A stretch of 64,000 nt of DNA from Zanthoxylum bungeanum (taxonomy: Eukaryota > Streptophyta > Magnoliopsida > Sapindales > Rutaceae), in NCBI GenBank assembly GCA_019454045.1, contig SKCR01015064.1:24188-88187 (forward strand), written 5' to 3'. Every line of letters begins with the position of its first letter. Positions within the stretch are counted from its first letter, which is position 1. Below are positions 12,302 to 22,004 of this stretch, one piece after another. Below the pieces are notes generated by a model, which did no database searches, was not told the DNA's origin, and saw only the letters and a list, made by a program, of their open reading frames with translations. The position numbers and the translations under genes are program-made.

Positions 12302-14251
12302 TGTTGGACAATTATGACCCATAGCATCACTATTTGTAAAAGACATGGTGTTTTTGTACAAATTAACTATGTGACAAAGGAAATTGCTCTTTTATCATTT
12401 TGTAATTGGATTACTTCGATATATAAATGATAAAAGTCCATATGATTAGTACCAGATTAATAAGATATGAGAAGTGTTAATCCATGAAAGGTTTAATAAT
12501 TAAATATCTCTAGTCGTATTATTATCGAGACTGGACATCGATAATACGGAATATGCTAGTATTACACTTGTGCGCATTATGGAAGCTTAACGACATAGTT
12601 CTCATATATTTAAGTATTGGATACTTATGCAAGTGTAATAGGAGGTTCTGTTAGCCATTGGACCGGGAACAGCTTCGCTCTGGATAGACTCCTCGGAATT
12701 TCATTGGTAGTATGACTATGTGTCTATGGGAATCCGAATCAGGGTAGGTGTATGTGGTCTTAACCTGAGACTTGCATCGCTAATACTTGCGACAATCAGT
12801 ATACTTTGGTTTTGGTCGTCCGGAGCTTTAACAGGTTCTGTGTACGCCTCTTTTGGGTATACTGAGAATCGTAGTGTATTGGGTGTGATTTCAAGATGGA
12901 AGTATCATTTTAGTCATATGGAGATGATGATCACGCAGGGATACATAACTAGTACTCTTAAATGCTGCAGCTATCGGGATAGTATGACTAGGTCATGATT
13001 ACCTGATTATAGAGACTAGTTGCTAGTGATCTGATATATGCTTCGTACGGGGTAGACACAATTCCAGCCCTAGGCCTAGCATGTGACATCAGATACTGGA
13101 TCGTAATATGCAATACTTACTATACTACGCCTCATATAGATTATTTATTCCTCGTTGAATATATTTATGGAGAATTGGGTAGGCATGGTGTTTTGCTAGA
13201 AGGGAACCATGTCTTGTAAATCGGTAAGAATGTGGTACTGGGTACGCACGTGTTCGGATAGTCCGATGACCGTATTTACTGCCAACATATCCAGAGATCT
13301 CTTGGGTCGCTTCCCAAAGATTCACCGATGATATTTGACTCGAACAGATTTAATCTGGGATTAATTATAAGAGAGCAAATTAATTTGGGATTAATCACGG
13401 CAAGAATTAATCTGAGATTAATTATCAGAGAGAGAATTAATCTGGAATTAATCTGGGATTAATTGCGTCATGAATTAATCTGGGATTAATTCGTGAATAA
13501 GAGAGAACGTGATTAATTTGAATTAATCGGCAAAGTAAATTTAATAGTTAAATTGGATTTTACTATTTAATTGGGCTATAATAATATATCAGATATATTA
13601 ATTGAAATTGGATTTCAATACGAAATTAAAATTGGATTTTAATTCAAGCGAACAAATTAATTTGGAATTAATTCGTAAGCGAATTTTGTAATAATTTTGT
13701 GAGGCATTATTATTTAATTAAATTGGATTTAATTATTTAGCGACGGAAAATTCGTTTAATCGGATTAAACGAACCCGGACCGAAAGTGTGTTGTGTAAGC
13801 CAATCAAATTTGAGATTTGAAAGTGGTGGGACCCACTTTACTTACATCACTTGTCACTATTTGTGATGGATGTAGTTGGATAATTAAATGTGATTCATTT
13901 TACATACAACACACACACCATTTGAAAGTCAACTTTTCTACTTAAGTTTTTGGAAAACCAAAATACACTATTCACTCACTCCTTCCTACACACATTATTG
14001 TGACTTCCTCTCTCCCAAAAGGAAATTTTGTTGCAAAATTTCTTGCAAGATAGCACTTGAGGAGTAAATCAAGGTGATAGGGAAACTCACCCTTGAATTT
14101 GGAATTCGATTTTAAAGCTTGGAGCTTCCATACATCAAAGAAAAGTTTTGAACTTCAACCATTCAATGTAAGTTTTTTTTCGCAAACTTTATTGAATTAT
14201 TCACACATAAATCAATGTTTAGAGATCCTTGGCAAGTCTAGGACACTAACA
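12302..14251 (+). repeat. E2 5' LTR
   Basis: 1950 bp, paired with 28027-29946. It contains a tandem block of GATTAATCTGGGATTAATTA-type units at about 13349-13520, with more units here than in the 3' LTR. Confidence 0.94.
13349..13520 (+). repeat. Tandem GATTAAT units inside E2 5' LTR
   Basis: Repeats of AATTAATCTGGGATTAATT separated by AGAGAGAG or CGTGA-type spacers. The unit is partly self-complementary (ATTAATC/GATTAAT). The 3' LTR has a shorter array at about 29072-29215, so copy number changed after insertion. Confidence 0.75.
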
Positions 14252-14252
14252 A

Positions 14253-14266
14253 TGGTATCATGAGCC
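14253..14266 (+). other. E2 primer binding site (initiator tRNA-Met type)
   Basis: TGGTATCATGAGCC directly follows the 5' LTR with a one-base gap. It is only a few bases upstream of the nested E2n insertion, which leaves it intact. Confidence 0.8.
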
Positions 14267-15119
14267 ACCTAAATGACCGGCGTAAACACACACGTATAAC
14301 GCAAGCACACGTATCGTTCAAGTAGTATAAAAATATCGATCCCACGAGGACTTAATTCCTACTGTTGTTATTAATTATTGAATCTATTTATTTACAGGTA
14401 TCTAATTATAGGGAGAAAGGAATTGATTGCTTTAGGTTGGTTGAATGTGGTTTTGCAAAATAAAATAAAAACAGACTCAAAAGAAAATACTAAGGAAAAT
14501 AAAAGAAAAGACTCAAGGATCTAGGGTTTTGACTCCACACAATATTATCCTAAAGATGAATTGACTCTCTTATTTATATGTAATAAATTAATTTGCTAAC
14601 CTGGAACACGAAATTATGCAAAAGCCTCTTCCGATGGTCAGACGTAAATACCCAGTGTAACCCAATTGAACCATATTCCTATGTCAACCACATTACCTGG
14701 ATTCATTAAGACCAAGTTCCAATTATGGCTACCCCCGCCCGACAGGTATATTCCTATCCTGTAAGGAAATCTATTAAAGGGTTATCTATCCTTAAGGAAG
14801 ATCGTGGGCTATTGAATCTAAGGCTGAAACCTAAAATCCCTATGTCTAGTTCATTTTAAGTTTACCACATCAATCTTATTGGTGATCAGACAACAAGAAG
14901 CATTAAGCTTAAGACTCAATAAACAAACTAAAGAATTACCCATAAAAAGAAAATCAATTATTAAGTGTGGATATTGTGTTTCATCACTTCCCTAGAATAA
15001 AATAAAATGCTGGGGTTAGAGGATCCACAATTAATATTTTTTATCTAGGAATCTCACTTATTATAATATATAAATTATTTTATATTCTGCTTTCTCAGGA
15101 ATTAAAAATATTAAACATT

Positions 15120-15220
15120 TAAAACCAGCCATATAGGCGGTAATCCATTTAGTCCAATTACACCAGCCATATAGGTGGTAATTATCTGTCACATAAAGAC
15201 CAGCCATATAGGCAGTAATA
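15120..15220 (-). repeat. ACCGCC-TATAT-GGC hairpin units in E2n 3' LTR
   Basis: Three spaced units reading CCAGCCATATAGGCGGTAA on the plus strand (ACCGCCTATATGGCTGGT in the element sense). Each can fold as ACC-GCC, loop TATAT, GGC-(T)-GGT. The other LTR has four units at 20893-21025. Confidence 0.75.
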
Positions 15221-15480
15221 AAGTCTGACATTAATTAATTCGGTTAAATTATAATTTAAATATTATAATTAAGTGAGATTTACCTAAATAATTATATTAA
15301 AGGTTTCACCTTTTACCCCAGCGGTAAATTAACTACAAAACATAAAGTAAATAAATAAAAAGCAGTAATAAAAACTAAAAATAAAAATACATAATTTTAT
15401 TATTACAAAACTAGATGCTTCCTATGAAATCAGGGAAAAAATCCCAAGGAAAGCACACCAAATGAAGTGGTGAAGGCCTC

Positions 15481-15488
15481 AATTTATA
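15481..15488 (-). promoter_or_regulatory. TATA box of E2n 3' LTR
   Basis: TATAAATT on the minus strand inside GCCTATAAATTGAGGCC, followed downstream by the transcribed R region. The same box is at 21288-21295 in the other LTR and in the E3 LTR (42881-42888). Confidence 0.65.
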
Positions 15489-15600
15489 GGCATTTTCTGG
15501 AACCAGCGTCGCGACGCCAAAGGTCCCAGCGTAGCGACGCTGGCACGCGGTTTTGGTCCACGCGGGTTGACCACGCGTGATCTGTCGGCAGAATCTGGTG

Positions 15601-15935
15601 ATGACACGTGTGACGCAGTAAAGGTGGTGCAATGAGTAGACGACACGTGGCACACGATGATTAGCTGAGCTTTCGTTCCAATGATCATCTGACACATGGC
15701 ACGCGTTTAGGATTGGTCCAATGAGAGATTTACACGTGGCAGCATATGATTCACCGGTGATTTGATCCAATGACAACTCGACACGTGGCACGCGCTTTCT
15801 TTGGTCAAATGAGATTTCGACACGTGGCAGACGGTGCATTTTAGCTGATCTTCTGTGATGATGACACGTGGCATGCCGCACGTTAGCAAGGTCGGCGCAC
15901 GTTAGCAAGTCCAATTTCTCAGATTCTGACACGTG
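15601..15935 (-). promoter_or_regulatory. G-box/ABRE array in E2n 3' LTR U3
   Basis: Seven CACGTG cores occur in about 330 bp, mostly as GACACGTGGCA or GACACGTGTC. They are interspersed with TTGGTCCAATGA (CCAAT) and CGCACGTTAGCA motifs. The array lies about 115-450 bp upstream of the minus-strand TATA. ACGT-core motifs of this type bind bZIP and bHLH factors (abscisic acid, light, stress) in plants; activity here is inferred. Confidence 0.75.
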
Positions 15936-16198
15936 TCCCCTCGGCGCACGTTAGCATGTCCGGCGCACGTTAGACATCGCGATGCGTAAGTTTGTGGCGT
16001 CGCGACACGGCCAAATTACCGAATTGCCCTTTTGTCATTTTTCTCTATTTTGGCCCCAAATTGCTTCCAATGCTTTCCCAACTTTATTTATCTGCAAAAT
16101 AACACAAAACACATCAAAACGTTCACAAGACTCAAGAAACTATAAAAAAAATATTAGGTTAAATGAGTGGGAAATAGTGATAGATTTACCACTGATCA

Positions 16199-16211
16199 CA
16201 CCCCCAAACCT
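16199..16211 (-). other. E2n polypurine tract
   Basis: On the minus strand AGGTTTGGGGGTG abuts the TGATCA start of the 3' LTR. The same tract precedes the 3' LTR of E3. Confidence 0.85.
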
Positions 16212-17495
16212 AACATTTTGCTAGTCCTCGAGCAAAACACAAAATAAAACAACATAATAAAATTTAACTAAGCCACTTTCGTAGGGATCACGGTTGCATT
16301 TAGCGTATGCAACAAGCCTTTAAACCCCTAGGTGTCCCTAGTGGACGAGTTGTAGTCTCGTGAGGGTTTACAGCAATGATACCCACAAACATTTTACAAA
16401 AGTAAAAAGGTAGTAAAACTAATGCACTCAAAAGTAAAAAGACAAGCGAAAAGAGAATAAAGAAGTTAGTGACTAATCAGGTGAAATTTCTACTCCAAGT
16501 TATTAGTTGTTTTGTTTCTGTCTAAATTACCGAATAAGTAAATTCTCCGATTATATTTACCATTCTCCATATACACAGCCAATAAAATATTAATCAACTC
16601 ATTTTTGCCCACAACAGTCATAAGTGCAGTTGATAAGAGTGTAATATTTTTGTCCTAAAGTTCTATCAGATTTCACACCTTTTTGTAGCAATGGAATAAT
16701 TTTTCTGATTTTTCTGAATTTTTTCTTTGATTTTTCACTATTTTTTATTTATATACAATACCTTCCGTCTTTGTAGCGAGTGTTGGGTCGGTGGCTCCCA
16801 AACCAGTTGGCTTTAGGGCACCAGGTGTTAAGACACCCCTACGGACTTAATTACTCAGACTTCAGATATATATATATATTTGCAGCATCTTCGATCCATG
16901 TAACGAGCTTTGGGCCAGTGACTCCCAAACCAGTTTGCTTTAGGGCACTAGGTGTTAAAACACCCTTACAGACTTAATAACTCGGATCTCAGTTTTTTTT
17001 TTTTTTACTCCATCACTTTTTGAGATGCTTCCTCCAATTAAACTAGAGCACTGAATATTACAAACTTTTCAATTACAGCTCATGTCCGTATGTTACTATA
17101 TATGTTGATAATATCTGTCAACTGAGCATATGAAGGTCCATTTTAGTCAGTGTTAAGGAGAATTTACAAATTAAATAATTTAAAATGAAATAAACAAAAA
17201 TTAACTTGTTCCGAAATAAATGGTTTGAGATACGTATCAGGAGTGGGAACTTCTTACTCAGCTATCTCTCACCAATTTCACATTTTTAGTCAAAACACAA
17301 AAAAACAAAATATTTTTGTAATTTTTGAAAAATTTTCAATTTTTTGTATTTTTGGAAAAATTTTGGACTAAAAATAAAAACAACATACAAATTAAAAACA
17401 AGGTACTAATCAACTAATTCCCTCCCCCAAACCTAAATGAGAAATTGTCCCCAATGTCTTAAACAGTACCTGGTTAGCTGAAATTCTACACAAAA
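16212..17495 (-). other. E2n conserved non-coding region between LOG and 3' LTR
   Basis: No gene. It carries two copies (about 16768-16870 and 16890-16991) of a block that reads on the minus strand AAGTCCGTAGGGGTGTCTT then AACACCTGGTGCCC, and a conserved tail with ATTTAGGTTTGGGGG just after the LOG stop. The same plan occurs in E3 (48518-50112) and E4 (54297-55350). Confidence 0.7.
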
Positions 17496-18148
17496 TTAAA
17501 GGTTAAGATCCAGATTAATTCGACGCCTCTTACCACGATCGTCCTCGGACCAATTTATCTTTGAAAGGATAGGGTCAATTTGTGGTTCATAGGCTATGAG
17601 TTGGTCTATTAGATCTGGAGCAGTTCTGGCAGTGAAGAGGAGTTCTTTCATAGGTTTTGACACGAACCCATTTCTCCGGGCATCATCAAGAAACACACAA
17701 AGAAAATCATAAAATCCATCAACGTTAAACATTCCAAGCGGTTTCTGGTGTATGTTCAGGTTCGCCCAAGATAGAACTATAAAAATTTCCTCCAATGTGC
17801 CCAAGCCACCTGGCAAAGCGATAAAAGCATCAGCACGGTTAATCATTTCTACCAGTCGTTCAGACATACCTGGCACGATCAGTTCCTCTCCGTTTGATGA
17901 TCCAATAAGATTTGCCTCTACGAGGGTTTTGGGATGATTCCCAAAACGTGACTGCCTCCTTCCTGTACAGCCTTTGAAACGATCCCCATAAGTCCAAGAT
18001 TTCCTCCGCCATATATTAAGTGCATATTCCTTGCAGCTAAGACTCGACCCAATTCATGTGCTGCTTCTACGTATTGTGGCTTAACACCAACACTACTACC
18101 GCAAAACACACAGATGTTTTCAACTCGTCTTCTTGAAGTGGCTTCCAT
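17496..18148 (-). pseudogene. LOG-like: LOG-family cytokinin-activating enzyme, one frameshift
   Basis: LOG enzymes release the free-base cytokinin from its riboside 5'-monophosphate. The ATG at 18148 opens 76 codons with [11 protein letters not shown] one-base deletion near 17930 (against the E3 copy) shifts the frame, and the rest is open from 17876 to 17496 with SERLVEM, the signature PGGLGTLEE and the C-terminal LDLNL. Apart from that deletion the gene is whole, without introns, and in the same strand and place as LOG in E3. The two copies differ by many synonymous changes. Known plant LOG genes have several introns, so capture through an RNA copy is likely. Confidence 0.9.
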
Positions 18149-18654
18149 TTTTTATGTATTTCTTTCTCAACTCTGGATGCCTTCAAAAGTGCAATGACGG
18201 GCTGAATTTATAGTACCTGAAAATAATAGCACTAGTATCTTCCAGAGGACGTTTGTTTGCTAAACAACAAAATGAATCGTGAAAGGTCAAAAAGTCTGGA
18301 TCCTGTCTACGAAAATAAAGATAATTACAACAGAAAAGCGAATCAAAGCAATAATTAAGGCAACAGAATTGTGTACGCAATACGCCACTTGTTTGGTATA
18401 TAAATCCATTAGGATGCGTCTTAAGATTTCATTCTTTACTCAGCCATCGCTAATGAATTGGTTGCCAAACACCATTTCTTCTGTCTTAAATGCTCCGTTT
18501 GTGCTTTTCCCTACAAAACAACACACAAAATTAAAAAACTCTACAACATGTATACACAAAATATGAAAACATAAGTTACAACAAATTGCATGGGTTGCCT
18601 CCCTGCTAGCGCTAAATTTTTCATCTTCAGCCAGACGTGACTGAAATTCATCTA
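18149..18654 (-). other. E2n post-pol spacer and LOG leader
   Basis: Near 18591-18613 is the conserved TGGGTTGCCTCCCTG motif (GGGAGGCAACCCA in the element sense), also present after the integrase tail in E3 at 46979-47001 and, from memory, common in Athila-type elements. Closer to LOG, the text GGATCCAGAC...TTTTCAGGTACTATAAATTCA on the minus strand matches the LOG leader in E3. The finger ORF of E3 is absent here. Confidence 0.6.
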
Positions 18655-19908
18655 TTAAGGAGGTTTCAACGTCGTTTTGGATGTCCGATTAAAGACAATC
18701 CCGTGAGCGTTGCTTTTGAAGGGTCTTTTCCAACGGTAAGGTAGTAGAAAAAGTTTTGTCCTATTTAGTGCTTGTGCCACCTTTTTGCTCCTTGTTGTTC
18801 CAGTGGTTCCTGCAAAGAAAGAAAGAAAATCAGGAGGTCTCGTATGGTGCTTGACTTGGAATGGGAGTTCCATTCTGTCAAGCTTTTGGGCGATATTTTT
18901 GATTTGTACTCCCCGATACAGCGATGTTTCTCCTGAATGCTTTGGATCTTCAATAAGGTTAGACATTTGCTCATTCATTTGCTCTGCTTCTTGTTCCACA
19001 TTTTCTTCACAGATGTATTTGAAAATTTCTGCATTCAGCTCTTCATTTGTCATCTGTGAAATTCATGCTGCAAAATTATCAACCTGAGGATGTAAGGAAA
19101 TGTCAGATTTTAGGTCTTCATCCTCTTATCTGGGTGAAATGATTGGCTCAGATAGATCTTCTTCAAACATTTGTACAATGGAATCTCCAAGATCTTCATT
19201 TTGAGGATTAAAAGTTTGATCCTCCGTTGTTGGTGCAGTTGGTACAAATAGATCAGCTTCATCCTCGTCAGAATCTGAATAATAAAAGTCAAATAGAGAC
19301 TTTGCCGGTTTGGGCTCCGGAACTGATACCTCTGGTTGTTGGTACTGCTCAGCCTCCTCCTCTGTTAAGGTGTCATTGTGGATCTCTGGGTACTCGAAGG
19401 CTTTGTCAGTTTCATCTGATAATTCTTCTTGAGGTAACTGTCTCGTTTGATCTGTCAGTCTCTGAATGAATTCTGATTGTCTCTGAATACTTTCAAATTG
19501 ATTCTGGCATGTTTCAAGCATTGTATCCAACTTTTCGTTTTATTTCTTGACCCAATCTTTGAGCATGTCAATCATCTGATCTTCATCTGATGGTTCTGAT
19601 TGTTGATGGAAATCATATGTGGATGGTGGATAAGATGGAAAATGTGATGGTTCTTCGTACCTTGAATGATTCTGATAATTCTGCCACTCTAAAAAGTATA
19701 TGCATTGATCGCTCGGGTGGTTACCATCATAAATCACACATCTCCCCATTTCGTTCTGATGAGAAAATGTAATAGTACTTGGTTCTGGCATCCAGTGATA
19801 GTCATTGGGCTGCACAACAGGCCTCAGAAAACCAGACTGTTGCTCCCAGATGTGGGGTGTATCTTCTTGTAAGGTTCGTAATCTTTCAATTTCCCAATAG
19901 TGTTCCAT
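18655..19908 (-). pseudogene. E2n gag-like ORF, about 418 codons with three stops
   Basis: A single reading frame runs from the ATG at 19908 to the stop at 18655 with only three internal stops (TAA near 19540, then one TAA and one TGA between 19135 and 19060). The N-terminal third holds CVIYDGNHPSDQC, which looks like a CCHC knuckle whose second Cys is Tyr. The middle is strongly acidic and Glu/Gln-rich, and the C-terminus is basic. It does not resemble the Athila gag of E3. A structural protein for packaging is the likeliest role; I do not recognise the family with certainty. Confidence 0.6.
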
Positions 19909-20019
19909 TTTTCAACCACCTGAAATAAAAGAAAGAAATAAAAATTACAGATAAAAATAAAGAAAATTAGATACAAGTAAATTGGATAGCTTCAAAATTA
20001 ATAACTCAAGAAAAATAAG

Positions 20020-20037
20020 TCCCCGGCAACGGCGCCA
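20020..20037 (-). other. E2n primer binding site, tRNA-Asp
   Basis: On the minus strand TGGCGCCGTTGCCGGGGA, an exact 18-base complement of the 3' end of plant tRNA-Asp including CCA. It lies 6 bp inside the 5' LTR and is typical of Athila-type gypsy elements. Confidence 0.92.
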
Positions 20038-20043
20038 AAAACT

Positions 20044-22004
20044 TGACCGGCGTAAAACCACACGTATAACGCAAGCGCACGTATCGTTCAAGTAGTATAA
20101 AAATATCGATCCCACGAGGACTTAATTCCTACTGTTGTTATTAATTATTGAATCTATTTATTTACAGGTATCTAATTATAGGGAGAAAGGAATTGATTGC
20201 TTTAGGTTGGTTGAATGTGGTTTTGCAAAATAAAATAAAAACAGACTCAAAAGAAAATACTAAGGAAAATAAAAGAAAAGACTCAAGGATCTAGGGTTTT
20301 GACTCCATACAATATTATCCTAAAGATGAATTGACTCTCTTATTTATATGTAATAAATTAATTTGCTAACAGGGAACACGAAATTATGCAAAAGCCTCTT
20401 CCGATGGTCAGACGCAAATACCCAGTGTAACCCAATTGAACCATATTCCTATGTCAACCACATTACCTGGATTCATTAAGACCAAGTTCCAATTATGGCT
20501 ACCCCCGCCCGACAGGTATATTCCTATCCTGTAAGGAAATCTATTAAAGGGTTATCTATCCTCAAGGAAGATCGTGGGCTATTGAATCTAAGGCTGAAAC
20601 CTAAAATCCCTATGTCTAGTTCATTTTAAGTTTACCACATCAATCTTATTGGTGATCAGACAACAAGAAGCATTAAGCGTAAGACTCAATAAACAAACTA
20701 AAGAATTACCCATAAAAAGAAAATCAATTATTAAGTGTGGATATTGTGTTTCATCACTTCCCTAGAATAAAATAAAATGATGGGGTTAGAGGATCCACAA
20801 TTAATATTTCTTATCTAGGAATCTCACTTATTATAATATATAAATTATTTTATATTCTGCTTTCTCAGGAATTAATAATATTAAACATTTAAAACCAGCC
20901 ATATAGGCGGTAATCCATTTAGTCCAATTACACCAGCCATATAGGCGGTAATTATCTGTCACATAAAGACCAGCCATATAGGCGGTAAGGTAATTTATAT
21001 TTAAACCAGCCATATAGGCGGTAATAAAGTCTGACATTAATTAATCAGGTTAAATTATAATTTAAATATTATAATTAAGTGAGATTTACTTAAATAATTA
21101 TATTAAAGGTTTCACCTTTTACCCCAGCGGTAAAATTAACTACAAAACATAAAGTAAATAAATAAAAAGCAGTAATAAAAACTAAAAATAAAAATACATA
21201 ATTTTATTATTACAAAACTAGATGCTTCCTATGAAATCAGGGAAAAAATCCCAAGGAAAGCACACCAAATAAAGTGGTGAAGGCCTGAATTTATAGGCAT
21301 TTTCTGGAACCAGCGTTGCGATGCCAAAGGTCCCAGCGTAGCGATGCTGGCACGCGGTTTTGGTCCATACGGGATGACCACGTGTGATCTGTCGGCAGAA
21401 TCAGGTGATGACATGTGTGACGCGGTAAAGGTGGTGCAATGAGAAGACGACACGTGGCACACGATGATTGGCTGAGCTTTCGATCCAATGATCATCTGAC
21501 ACATGGCACGCGTTTAGGATTGGTCCAATGAGAGATTAACACGTGGCAGCATGTGATTCACCGGTGATTCGGTCCAATGACAACTCGACACGTGGCACGC
21601 ATTTGCTTTGGTCAAATGAGATTTCGACACGTGGCAGACGGTGCATTTTAGCTGATCTTCTGTGATGATGACACGTGGCACGGCGCACGTTAGCAAGGTC
21701 GGCGCACGTTAGCAAGTCCAATTTCTCAGATTCTCACATGTGTCCCATCGGCACACGTTAGCATGTCCGGCGCACGTTAGACGTCGCGACGCGTAAGGTC
21801 CTGGCGTCGCAACGCGGCCAAATTACCGAATTGCCCTTTTGTCATTTTTTCTCTATTTTGGCCCCAAATTGCTTCCAATGCTTTCCCAACTTTATTTATC
21901 TGCAAAATAACACAAAACACATCAAAACGTTCACAAAACTCAAGAAACTATACAAAATATTAGGTTAAATGAGTGGGAAATAGTGATAGATTTACCACTG
22001 ATCA
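20044..22004 (-). repeat. E2n 5' LTR (minus orientation)
   Basis: 1961 bp, matching 14274-16198. It has one extra hairpin unit (four at 20893-21025). TATA is at 21288-21295. The U3 G-box array at about 21405-21750 keeps five CACGTG cores, while two others have become CATGTG. Confidence 0.95.
21405..21750 (-). promoter_or_regulatory. G-box/ABRE array in E2n 5' LTR U3
   Basis: CACGTGGC cores recur (for example 21451-21456), with CCAAT units between them, upstream of the minus-strand TATA at 21288-21295. This is the LTR that would drive transcription of the element. Confidence 0.72.

Larger units (their letters stand above)
14274..16198 (-). repeat. E2n 3' LTR (minus orientation)
   Basis: 1925 bp, paired with 20044-22004 and nearly identical by eye except for one extra hairpin unit in the other copy. 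In the minus sense it reads U3 with a G-box array (15601-15935), TATA (15488-15481), then R/U5 with CCATATAGGCGG hairpins (15120-15220). Confidence 0.95.
14274..22004 (-). mobile_element. E2n: non-autonomous Athila-type Ty3/gypsy element carrying a LOG gene
   Basis: On the minus strand: 5' LTR 22004-20044, tRNA-Asp primer site 20037-20020, a gag-like ORF 19908-18655, a post-pol spacer, a LOG pseudogene 18148-17496, a 1.3 kb non-coding region with two copies of an 80-100 bp stem-loop block, a polypurine tract, and 3' LTR 16198-14274. The LTRs have TGA...TCA ends and the target duplication is CTAAA (14269-14273 and 22005-22009). There is no reverse transcriptase or integrase, so it would depend on a partner. 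Its LTRs, primer site, spacer motif and LOG gene are shared with E3, but its gag-like ORF is different. The LTRs look little diverged from each other. Confidence 0.93.

Noticed and set aside
15411..15932. 173-codon minus-strand ORF in the E2n 3' LTR
   Set aside because: It overlaps the G-box array, so its repeated PRVE-like words are translated promoter repeats. The equivalent region of the other LTR is broken into short frames.
18279..18566. 95-codon plus-strand ORF upstream of LOG in E2n
   Set aside because: It is antisense to the element and has no recognisable domain; the homologous spacer in E3 does not keep it.
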